Below the pieces are notes generated by a model. It saw only the letters and a list, made by a program, of their open reading frames with translations, searched no databases and was not told where the DNA came from. From NCBI RefSeq assembly GCF_963678635.1, contig NW_026971464.1, forward strand, positions 1-51,096: 51,096 nucleotides of DNA, in the 5' to 3' direction. Shown in pieces: positions 41,931 to 51,096 of this stretch. Every line of letters begins with the position of its first letter. Positions within the stretch are counted from its first letter, which is position 1. A program made the position numbers and the translations under genes. The stretch comes from Symsagittifera roscoffensis (Eukaryota > Xenacoelomorpha > Acoela > Convolutidae).

Positions 41931-43310
41931 AACTTGCCAAAACTCCCCAGCAAAGTTCTTTACTCCTCCATATTTTAAACATTTTCAAAATTTGAAATCC
42001 TGCATGATCAGGCTCTGATTGAGACTTCCACAGAATTGCTTTGAAGAATTCATTAGCCTTGTACTATCCTCTCAACTATACATCGAAATCGAGAACTTGG
42101 CTACCTTCTCAAAAATCCTTAGCTTTTCATTGATTATATGCAAAAAATTCAATTGATTTGATTAAAAAAAACTTGCAGAGAAGCTACATGTTATACTTTT
42201 TTCCTTGTGTTACTTATACTGCGATGTCTAAAATTTTTTATAGCAAACAACAAGTGGTCATTTTTTTGCAATTTCATCTGCGTATCTTTTTACGTATTTG
42301 AATGAATTAAGTCCCTAAAAGGTAAATTTTTTGGTTTTGGATACAACCAGAACCAGATTGAGCTGTTTTTTTTTATTGGAAACGAAAAATTGTAAAAAAA
42401 AACATCCGTCATGGAACATTGCGTCTGATTGGGTACGACTATTTATCAAGATTTCTCTGAAAGTAGGCTGAATTCTGATTGGATGCGACCACCATCCAAT
42501 AACTGAAAATCTATTTTTTTGTTTAACAGTTTAACCCACACATTTGTATGAAGGTTTTTCTCACTCTAAAGTAAACTTCCTCGCGCTCTCAACTTAATTT
42601 CCGTCAAACAGCACCTGTATGAGCACTATTCCTTGTCATATTCTAAATCAGGCATACTCCATGTCATGTTCCATGTTCCTTTACTCAGTCACTTCTTTCT
42701 CAGAACGATCGTCTATGTTTAGAATAACTAGCTAGCATACTTGTGTGAGTTCTCACCAGAAATGGTGACAACCGAGTCAGTCTCTGGGATTTTCTTGGCT
42801 CAAATGGATGTTCAAATTCATGCCTGGCACATTATCGAATTCTTGACGAGAGACTTCAGTGAACATCACCAGATTCAGCTTCCAATCACAAGAATCAGCT
42901 TGCAACGATGGGAGTGATGTCACTGATGCAAAACAAGTTGGTATGGTCAATCCCGAGGTACCTGACTGCAAGTTTGTGGCTCAGCTAATTATCGACTATC
43001 TCTTTCTTTGGGAGGTAGCAGGATCAACCAAAAAACCTATCGCAATACACCCAACCACAACAACCACCGGTGGTTAAGACAAAAGCTCCATTGAGAACAT
43101 ACAAAACTATTTAGCTGCTGGACAGAACTTTAATTTGTAGTTATTTTGTTTGTTTTCTTGTGTTTTGTAAATCAATTTTTCTTTTGCATTAAGGAGTTTT
43201 GGTGGTAGGAGGTAAGAAAGAAGAGATAACATATGAGGGCTTAATAAAATTTGTTGAAAATTTTTGTACACGGAGTGAAAATCAAATGAAATTTGCAACT
43301 GGCAAATGTT
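41931..43310. other. No recognisable gene
   Basis: Non-Polinton AT-rich sequence to about 42,580, then more GC-balanced sequence. 42,762-42,917 on + starts ATG and reads MVTTESVSGIFLAQMDVQIH with a 51-codon frame, preceded by 'cttgtgtgagttctcacc'. 42,859-43,077 is a 72-codon + frame ending in a Thr-rich tail. These may be leftovers of an LTR element 5' end, but no paired repeat or primer site could be confirmed. Confidence 0.35.
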
Positions 43311-43315
43311 TTTAC

Positions 43316-43970
43316 ATTTTTTTTTGCAATCATAGTAAGAGTATTAAATCAATTCTAGCATCTTGAAAAAACATTTCACAATAGTTTTTACAATCATGGT
43401 AAGAAATTCACGACACTTTTTGCACACATGTTAAAATAATTAAATTTATGTTTGCTTCATACAAGACTTTTCACAATGTTTTTAGCAGACATGTTAAAAA
43501 AGACAACCAAAAAATTTGCCTTTGAGGAAATTTTAAATATATGTTTTTCCATTAAAAAAAATCAGTTTCATTTTTTTGCACATTTTTGAATTCAAAAACA
43601 CAGTGTCCGACTTTGTTTATTAAAAAAATCAAGTTTTTAATGTATTTTGATCATAACCATGAGAAAACATTGTTATAAGATACGGAATAACACTTGATAT
43701 GCAAAGGCATAACAAAAAATATGTTGTTCTTTTGTAATTGTTTTCTTTTCAAAAACCATTGAACACTTGCATGTTACACAAAACTTTCATAAAAATTTTC
43801 GCACATTCGTTAAAAAGCCAAAACAATTTTTGCGCCTGTTAAAAAAAGTCTTAGGCAAATTTTCGCAAACCTGTTGAAAAAATCAAATAAAAGGCTGCAT
43901 CTTGGCAAATAAAAGGCTGCTCTTGAAAAAACTCTGAATTTATTTTGCACACCTGTTGAAAACTACGTAA
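43316..43970 (+). repeat. Irregular degenerate repeats with the core TTTTGCACACCTGTTAAAAA
   Basis: Variants of the core appear near 43,420 ('tttttgcacacatgttaaaa'), 43,480, 43,800 ('tttcgcacattcgttaaaaa'), 43,830, 43,860 ('tttcgcaaacctgttgaaaa') and 43,945 ('ttttgcacacctgttgaaaa'), with weaker ones at 43,316 and 43,391. Spacing varies from 30 to 300 bases. No frame is open; this may be a decayed minisatellite. Confidence 0.55.
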
Positions 43971-44043
43971 ATTTATTCGTGGATGAAAAAAAAACAAAAT
44001 TGAAACAAAATTGATGTTGACAAAATTTCAAAAAAAAAGCATT

Positions 44044-44502
44044 TCAAATATTAATAGAAAAAATTACAGGCTCACTATTTTCAGAACCATCAATGAAACA
44101 ACCAGCATTTTTCATCAAATAAGACTCATCCTTTGAGTTTTCAACTTTTAGACTCTTTTCCAATTATGCTGATCCAAGAGTCGGGGTAAAACCAAGCTTG
44201 AGGGTAGAGCTGAAATGATGTCTTTTATTTTTTTGCGGCAGGTGTTTCTATGCAATACTGCCTAATTTTTCCTGTATTCTACGTTTCAAGTTGTGTTCGA
44301 CTGCACGATTCAATTGATTGAAAGCTTCACCTCTTGATTAATTAAATCTGGAATAAAATCTGTATTTGTAAAAAGTATAATTGCTGTCAACATTTTGGTA
44401 AGGTAAGTGATATTTAATTAAACTTTGCAAAAGTTCATCCTCGGATGATCAGACTAATACTAACTGAAAGTTGGAAATTGACCACTGGGCAGAATGATAA
44501 AT
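44044..44502 (-). pseudogene. Polinton gene 'L', copy B, diverged
   Basis: The - strand keeps QLNRAVEHNLKRRI near 44,290 and a CFIDGSENSEPV tail near 44,075. It has its own stops (TAG near 44,250 and TAA just before the LEKSLK block) but a sense codon, CTA at 44,149-44,151, where R1 and R2 have TGA. Identity to R1/R2 is clearly lower than between R1 and R2. Confidence 0.5.
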
Positions 44503-44917
44503 GCTTAGACAAACAGTAGTCTTGAGTTATAATGTGTTCCGAGACAGTGATAACAAGAGATTTTGCATTGTGTTCTGAAAAAAAAAACGGATATGCTTGA
44601 CATATAGCAGATGCCACTTAAAAAATATTTGTTGATTAAGGTCTAGATTGAATTGCTTATATAGTAGTTCTATCATCTACGCAAGGTCCATATTCACCTA
44701 TTCACCATTCCATAGAAGGTAATAATTTCGTTTTTGGAATCTACAGTGTTTTATCTACTTTTCCTGTTCCCTATCTGTTTCCAAATTTCAAATTTTGAAA
44801 AAAAAAACTACTGATCATTTGGCTATGAGTCTCAAATCAAATATGTATTCACAAAAAGAAATACTTCCCTTTTATTGAATTCACTAAAAAAACTTGGTCG
44901 CACTCTTAGTTTTAGCC

Positions 44918-45073
44918 ATGAACAACAAAATTCAAGAACATCTAGGTGCTCAATCATTTGAGTATAATGGAATATATGTATCAGTAGATAAAATTACAAA
45001 AAAGACAGCCGTTCATTTACCTGAGGATGAACCAAACTTTATTATTCAAAGACGACATTTAGTGATATTATAG
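44918..45073 (+). pseudogene. PY internal fragment, arm B
   Basis: MNNKIQEHLGAQSFEYNGIY and KTAVHLPEDEPNFII, nearly identical to the fragment at 24,865-25,019. The upstream junction to spacer sequence is the same as in arm A. Confidence 0.7.
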
Positions 45074-45229
45074 GATATAACATAGCCGGTGTTACAAAAA
45101 CTCCTTATTGCGTTGTTTAAAAACTGTTGAAAAACTCTTTCCAAAAAGTCAAGATGAAACTGAAAGATAGTACAGGCAAAAAAAATCCTTTTGTGTCCGT
45201 AAGACTTACACGAATTGTTCTCTTGTTGC

Positions 45230-45640
45230 CGAAAACTTCGAATAAACTTTTTTGTTTTAAATGTCATAGGAAAGGGTTGCTCAAATATTAATTGACTTCC
45301 CAAATTTCCGAGAACATGCAAGACAACATGAAAGAGGTTTTGACGTTCTTGCGCAAGCTCATGAGAGAACTGCAATCCCTTTTTTAAAAATAAATAGTTG
45401 CAGCTGCAAAAAAAAAACTGGAGCTAATTTGTTTGAAATAGCTGCTCCAAAGATTGGGGAGGTTGTTAGTGGACGCAAAAAAACTCAAACTTTTTGCAAA
45501 CGATGGGGGAACAAAAACAGTTTGGAAACAATTGGGAGCTGGAAAAAAAACCAAGCGTAGAACTACTAGAACCATTTCTAGAAAAAGTAGATTGAAAAAC
45601 AGTCGCTCTAGCATAGACATTTTTGACAGAATAAATTGAG
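45230..45640 (+). pseudogene. pX basic protein remnant, arm B
   Basis: The helical N-terminal part (ENMQDNMKEVLTFLRKLMRE) is near 45,310. The basic part (45,454-45,639, 61 codons) starts MGRLLVDAKKLKLFANDGGT and has KKTKRRTTRTISRKSRLKNS. Frameshifted between the two. Confidence 0.68.
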
Positions 45641-45724
45641 TATAAACCAAAAGTAACAAATTGGGTACCGAGCTTGTACATTTTCTTCATTGAACATTGT
45701 TGATAAAACCCCAGTTTTTTAAAC

Positions 45725-45883
45725 AATTCTGTCACCTGAGTACTGAGTTTGATTTTAAAACGGATCGCAACCTCTACTTGTGTGTGCGTGATGCCGATTA
45801 CAGTTAAAAGCTTGAATTATTTAAGGGAATGTTGTTTGATGCTTTCAAAAAACGTCAGAACATTAATGAAAATCAGAAGATGA
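45725..45883 (+). pseudogene. Outer MCP N-terminal fragment, arm B
   Basis: Matches 24,054-24,215 in inverse orientation, including EFDFKTDR and LFDAFKK. It ends where the terminal repeat begins at 45,890, preceded by ctatga, the reverse complement of the tcatag flank of arm A. Confidence 0.72.
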
Positions 45884-45889
45884 CTATGA

Positions 45890-46190
45890 AGTGTTAGATG
45901 TTGGAGGTAATCAGGGTTAATTTAGTTTTTTGGTACATGGTATGTCAATGAAAAAACTTTAAAACACGATTAGATTTGCTGTTTTCGATCTATTTGATTG
46001 CCTGATTTTATGATCTATCTTCCTGAAGCTATGCTGAGACCTACTGAAACTTCAAAAAAGTCAACTTTTTGAGAAAAAAAATTAGAGAGGAAACCTGTAA
46101 ATCACTCCACGCATAGTAAATTTACCGCAACACCAACGAAACATTACTTCGTATAAAAGTTTATTACATTGCATCACTTCTTATAAAATT
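45890..46190 (+). repeat. Polinton terminal repeat, arm B
   Basis: Begins AGTGTTAGATGTTGGAGG at 45,890 and corresponds to 24,047-23,745 reversed, apart from a deletion of about 50 bases after 'ggtatgtcaatg'. Together with the MCP fragment it reproduces the insertion junction. Confidence 0.75.
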
Positions 46191-46208
46191 TTTACATTGC
46201 GTGAGTTC

Positions 46209-49200
46209 TTATAATTTCAATGCTTTGGTATGACATCCGTCATCTTGAACCTGTCTTTTTGGATAAAAATAGCTTAGTCCTTTCTTTGTCTGTTCTTATG
46301 TAGCAACCATATGTTTTATAGTTCTGAATCCTCGATTAGTAGATGGTGAGATTACCTGCTTCATCGAGCACACTCCTTAATTTTGCCATAGGTTCGTCTC
46401 CAGAATCTTCTAGAACCCGTTTGTTCAAACCTTTTTTGCTGAATTTGATCCTGTCTGACCTGTTGTCATAGCAGCAATGAGTTTTGCTACACAAACAGAG
46501 CATTTTTGTGCATCTAATTTTTTTTTTAAAAGTCCCGGCTCCCGTTTATCATGCTTTTTTTGCGTAAAGCAACACGTTCGAGAGAACAATTAGATTTTGC
46601 ATTTGCCTCGAAGTCATTTTTCCTCATTTTTTCCCTAAATAGCTCTATTTTCGGGTTGGATACAGTCGTATAAATTCTCTTCGACAAGTGCCAAGTAAAG
46701 TGAATCTGTATCCATCTCCAACTCCTCAAGTTTATTTACATCACAGAACTTGTCAAAGAAGTTATAGTAGAGATCCAACATTGTCATTTTTGCATTCTGC
46801 AGTATTGAAATTCCTACAACGATGGGTTCTCTGGGTCCAATGGTGGATTTCAACAACTCCACCTCATACAAGTTTTTTTTTCAACTGTATTCAATCTTTT
46901 GAACAGCGGCTCATTGATCGATTTGTTAGTTTTTTCATCGTTTACATACTTCATAATTGTTTACCTGGATCTATCCAAGATCTGATATCCTTAGGAACAA
47001 TTACATAAAAGCTTCATAATTTCTTCCACAAACCCTGACAAAAGTTTTTCATCTCCTTCTTTTCTAGCATAAATCACCATCAATCACCGACTGAACGCAA
47101 TTATTAAGGCTTTTCTGAGGAGATTATTGAACAAAACGGTAAGTTTTGGTTCACTGCAATCCGAGTTCCATGTAAAATTGAACAGAGGAGTTATAACTGT
47201 TCCGTTTTCTAGCTTGAAACTAGATATCAGCATTCTCTGAGGATATTTTAACATTTCGGTCTCGATTGCATACTTTTTCATGTAGTCTCTAAAATCATTT
47301 CTTTCAACTTCAGTGTTTTTGAAAATTGGAGGAGTTTTGGCAAATTTTGATTTTAGCTCATCTGAAACAACTAAATCGCACTGAACGTAGCCAAAAAGAG
47401 ATTATTATTTTATTTTTGCTTGTAGGGAGTCTGTAATTAGAGGTTTTTTTATAGTGAAAGTGGGTTCTGACGTGATTTTTGATATTGTCATCGGTTTTGA
47501 AACTTTCCCAGCAGTGTCACACTCCCATATTTCTTCCACTTTGTATTTTTTCTCTTAAATGTATTCTTCTTGTCGCATATCATCAATCTCTCTCTTCTTG
47601 ATTCCCCGCTCAATATCCTGTTTTGTTAAGGAGGGACGAGCTTCTTGACAGGGACAGAACTGGTAGTAGCATTCCCATTGCTTTGAACACTGTTTTACAG
47701 TGATTACAATAACCGTCCACAAAAAAAAATCAATTTTCTTCTGTTTTCCAGATGTGAAAAAGCTCTCAGTTTTACAACCTCGTCTTGTTTCCTGATAGAA
47801 AGACATGGCCATATTCTCAAAGTTGCGAGTTCAAATGTGTCTAGCTTTGAACTTCTGAATATCCGTGTACAGTCTCGCATCTCGTGTACAGTCCTGTTGG
47901 CATATCTTGACACATTGAGAAAGGGTAAACCTCGCTTGTATATTTCCAACGATTGATTTACAATTATTTGATGAATTTTTGCTGTATATTCAATCACCTA
48001 CGGCTTTTCAAATGAAAACAATGGAAGGTCCACCAGTCATGTCACTCTAAATTTTTCACACAAATCTAGATCACTTTCGCAAAATGGATAAAACTTGAAA
48101 TTTGTAGATTTGTGTAGACATATTTGCTAGATTTGGAAGTGCGCATCCAAATTTTAACATATTTATCCCCTTGTTATGAAAAAACTGAATCCTGTTTTGC
48201 ATTGCCTCCGGGGTTGGAACTAGATTCTTGTTGTTGTATCACTTCGAAAAGTCTTTGAACACTGTCATTCCGTTTTTCTTCCGAGTCTCTTGTAAGTAAT
48301 TGTAATTATCCAAACCAGATGGAGGAACAGTCTTGATTTGAAGCTTTTTCAGTGCCTGTTCTTCGTCAAGCCCACTCTTTCTCAGCTTCTCATTATCAAG
48401 GAAGTCTTTGTCTAGAGGATTGTTGTTTCTTAGTTTACTGAAAAAAGTTTCATACGGTGGCAATTCGGGAAAATCAAGCTTGTTTGGGTTATCAAACCAT
48501 TCATAGGGAAAGAGTTTTTTCGTTTCGCTAGCTTTATAGGCTTTGAGAGTAGTTGCTCCAACAAGAAACTTCATTATGTCGAGAAATTGTACATCTCCAA
48601 ACTTGAAGGAAAAGAAATCGTTCGCTTTTTTGATTACTGATGTTTCATGTTCTTTATCGCGAATCAAATAGGGGATTAAAAGTCACTTGATCAATATCAA
48701 ATCACATCTGCGGCTGTTAAATCCAAAAACAAGTCAAATGTTTTCATGTCTTTTCAGATGTTGTTTCAAATAGATGAGTTGACTTTTCTGAATTCGCAAG
48801 AATTGTGTTGAAGTATATGAGTCCTCTATTCATTCGTCTTCTTACTCAGATTTGTTACTCAAGTAATTTTTACCGCGTGTGTTTAGATGATCAAAAATCT
48901 ATTTCATTCGTTTTTTGACAGCCACTTCAATGTTTTGAATTTTTGTTCTCATCTTCAGCTTAGTTTTCTCAGCCAACAGCTCGAGTTTGCTTACAAAATC
49001 AATAATCAAGTCCTGTGGATCCTTGTTGTACTAAAAGTGGAATCATCAATCAGATTTGATATTATAGACACTGACATTGGAACAAGTTTTCCAATCCAGG
49101 TGGTAGTTTGTAATTAATTCAATTCCTCTGAAGGAAAACAAATCGACTCAAAATCGAAAATTGCTATATTATTAAAAAGTTTGGTATCCTAAGAAACTGG

Positions 49201-50376
49201 AAGATTGAACCCCTCTAGTTTTTCAAACAAGGTTTCTTGAAGCTCATACACGTTCTTTGGGTATTTATGTTAAACTCGATCCTTGCATCTTCGAAGATGT
49301 TTGTTGAGAAACTCAGATCTTTTGAAGAGAGTATCACAACTAGGGTATCGAAAGCACTTTAAGAAACTATCTGTCATTTGTATGAACGATATGATTGTTA
49401 AATCTCAGAAGCTTTACTGTTTTATCAAATCTTCCGATGCTTCGTCGAGCTAGTTCTCCTACATATTCTCCTCCTTGGATACCGAAATCGTATATAAAGA
49501 TGTTTCTTTAAATAATTTCGTCGAGAACAGGTAAGTCTTCTACAGAGACTCCAAGAACAATTTTAGGATAATAAGCAGATTTTAATATAAATTCTATAAA
49601 GTATCTAGAAGTGTGAGAGTGGAGATCAGTGTGTCCGTTCATGTACATTGCCAATGCGCGGATAAGACACTTATGATCTTTGTATGGTTCCTTGTCTTTG
49701 TTAGATAAAAGACAGTTAACATAATCATTTTTCGGTTGAGGTTCGGGTAAGACAGAGTCTGGACATCCCATTGGAATGTTTTTCAGCAAAGCAGCAAAAA
49801 TTGTGACGTTAGTGATCAACTTGAATCGCCACTTTGTGTTTTGACGTTCTTGGGTACACTGCTCCACAATATCAATTTTTTCCACACTTCCTTGGATTGT
49901 TATCAAATCCGCTTTCGTACAAAGTAAGTGGGATTTTTCGAGCAAAGTGTTGTTTTCATGGGCGTAGAAATATCGTTATTAACCAGTCTCTATATTTCGA
50001 AGATCAGAACCCAGAGCATTGTTCATTTTAGCGGCAGAATCGTTCTTGTTGCAGACTTCTTTGAAGTTTCTCGTTGATTAATTTATGTCTAGTTTGGACA
50101 TTTGGAAATTAAATACCTTATGTCTCCCATTTTCCATCTCCGTATCCACCAGAAAATGTTGACAAGCACTAAGTTCCTCCTTTAGTTTTCCACCATCTTC
50201 GCCTTCTTTGGCATATGATAGTTCTTTTATGGTTGATTGTAAGTGGAATACTTACAACCAGGACAAGAAATAACTCCTTTAGCACATTTTTTTTGATGTC
50301 GAGCTGCATGCGCCCTAACATACATATTTCCACAGTCTCCTCACTTCACTTTCTCGCTTCGGTTAAGAGCGGGCAT
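46209..50376 (-). pseudogene. pPolB, arm B
   Basis: Start ATG complement at 50,374-50,376, stop at 46,209. The N-terminal MPALNRSEKV and zinc-finger region is broken early; better preserved segments are 49,945-49,508 (145 codons, CPDSVLPEPQPKNDYVNCLL, CLIRALAMYMNGH) and 48,667-48,239 (142 codons, FPELPPYETFFSKLRNNNPL). Exonuclease FDFESI lies near 49,141-49,160. Motif C reads MDTDS (46,701-46,715, intact, unlike MDADS in arm A), but motif B reads KLLCNCS then a stop where YG should follow (about 46,990-47,015). Many other frameshifts. The two arms thus carry different lesions in the palm domain. Confidence 0.92.
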
Positions 50377-50570
50377 TATCTAAAAAAATTTTACGACTTA
50401 AGAAATGTTCCAAAATAAAAACTTATAAGTACCAATTGAAAAAAATTACTCATTTTTTTCGCTAAGTAACGAATTGTAAAATTTGAAGTAAAAATCCAAA
50501 ACATTGTTTCTGATTGGCATACAAAAAAATGTATTTAATTCAAAAAATAAGCGTATTCATAGTAACAAGG

Positions 50571-50731
50571 ACGTCACGTCTACGCAATTTTCCTTTTATG
50601 ATAATGAAGTCATTCTTTGAATAGAAGTGACGTCAAGGCCCACGCAATTTTCTTTTATGGTAATGACGTCATTCTAAAATTATAAGTGACGACACTACCC
50701 ACGCAATTTTTCGTTTATGATAATGACGTCA
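50571..50731. promoter_or_regulatory. CRE/ATF-like repeat array, arm B
   Basis: TGACGTCA-type boxes start at 50,604 (tgaagtca), 50,664 and 50,724 (both perfect), 60 bases apart, with partner boxes such as the perfect TGACGTCA at 50,628. This is the mirror image of 19,037-19,200, and two more boxes are perfect here than there. It lies between X (+) and pPolB (-). Confidence 0.6.
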
Positions 50732-50825
50732 TCGCTGACGGCATTCCTTCGAAAGTTCTAGAACTAAGCAGTTTCTAGACATAACTTTGGATCAAAAGTA
50801 ATCATCTTTGAAGAATGTCAATTAA

Positions 50826-51096
50826 AAAACATGTGAACTTTCTCGAGTTTCTCTACAAGATAAAAAAAAGAAAAATATTCCGTGTGGTTTCCTTATTGAT
50901 TTCCACAACATTTTGGACGTTTATGTTGTCCAAAACAGAAATCTCCGACTAAGTAAAGATCTCAATCCGGAAACTTACTCAATCAAAGAGTTTACTTTTG
51001 ATCCACAATTTGTGTATCAGAGCTATAAACTTACCACTGAGTTACACCTGAATAGAAAAAATTTTTTGTTTATTTTAGAAAATTTAAAGTTAATGA
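50826..51096 (+). CDS. Gene 'X', arm B, partial at window end
   Basis: Open frame from the stop at 50,823 to the last base: CELSRVSLQDKKKKNIPCGF, DFHNILDVYVVQNRNLRLSK, then SIKEFTFDPQFVYQSYKLTT. No in-frame ATG in this part, as in arm A. An ATG at 50,816-50,818 lies in another frame and would need a shift or splicing. Conserved frame with few amino-acid changes from arm A over 90 codons, while the adjacent pPolB is broken in both arms. Confidence 0.55.

Larger units (their letters stand above)
44044..51096 (-). repeat. Large inverted duplicate (arm B) of about 18.6-25.9 kb
   Basis: Read in reverse, this arm repeats in order X, CRE-like array, pPolB, right terminal repeat, outer MCP N-terminus, pX, PY and L. 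Identity to arm A looks about 93-95 percent from X to about 44,760 and clearly lower beyond it. Both arms carry the same Polinton-into-MCP junction and the same PY deletion junction, so B is a copy of A or both copy one source. The arms are separated by roughly 18 kb including the assembly gap. Confidence 0.85.

Noticed and set aside
42720-42780. LTR end plus primer-binding site ('tggtgacaacc')
   Set aside because: The 'tgg' start and preceding 'ctcacc' are suggestive, but no LTR partner or tRNA match could be shown.
43316-43970. Possible CRISPR-like array
   Set aside because: Spacing and repeat sequence are irregular, the DNA is eukaryotic and no cas genes exist; a decayed minisatellite is more likely.

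Overview
This is a eukaryotic, very probably invertebrate animal (arthropod-like, low certainty), AT-rich stretch made almost wholly of decayed mobile DNA. I see no intact host gene, no rRNA and no tRNA. The main content is Polinton/Maverick DNA: virus-like transposons with a protein-primed family B DNA polymerase (pPolB), a retroviral-type integrase, an A32/FtsK-type packaging ATPase and a double-jelly-roll major capsid protein (MCP). Family assignments rest on residue patterns I recognise; identities and boundaries were judged by eye.

Layout. 1-3.1 kb: a Ty3/Gypsy pol remnant on +. 4.8-6.93 kb: the left part of an older ('outer') Polinton, ending inside its MCP gene. 6,931-24,047: a younger ('inner') Polinton of about 17.1 kb. 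It is bounded by inverted terminal repeats beginning AGTAGTAGATGTTGG and by a plausible degenerate 6-bp target duplication (tctgag / tcatag). It has landed in the outer MCP gene, whose missing N-terminal part resumes at 24,053 on the far side. The inner element carries on - (read right to left) K, M, an exonuclease-like protein, a small membrane protein, ATPase, integrase, a conserved virion-type protein here called PY, a basic protein here called pX, and MCP. It carries on + gene L and pPolB, and on - gene X, divergent from pPolB. A 4.6-kb part of the - cluster is present in three tandem units with chimeric junction ORFs.

After 24,047 come outer-element MCP, pX and PY fragments and a second copy of gene L, then a 200-N gap (25,897-26,096). 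26.1-29.26 kb is a GC-rich Jockey-like non-LTR retrotransposon on +. 29.3-32.1 kb is A/C-rich, protein-like sequence of unknown origin. 32.1 kb has a near-perfect foldback. 33.2-39.4 kb is A/G-rich on the - strand, with internal duplications and no recognised domain. 39.4-41.9 kb is a third, more divergent pPolB/X remnant. 44.04-51.10 kb is an inverted duplicate of roughly 18.6-25.9 kb that even shares the nested-insertion junction.

Working logic of the family: X and pPolB diverge from a roughly 0.45-kb spacer that holds three 59-60-bp repeats, each with TGACGTCA-like (CRE/ATF-type) palindromes, in both well preserved copies. The morphogenesis genes (MCP, pX, PY, ATPase) and integrase form one leftward cluster. 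All copies carry frameshifts, stops or lost catalytic residues, so none looks autonomous today. No adenovirus-type protease gene, normally part of a Polinton, was recognised.
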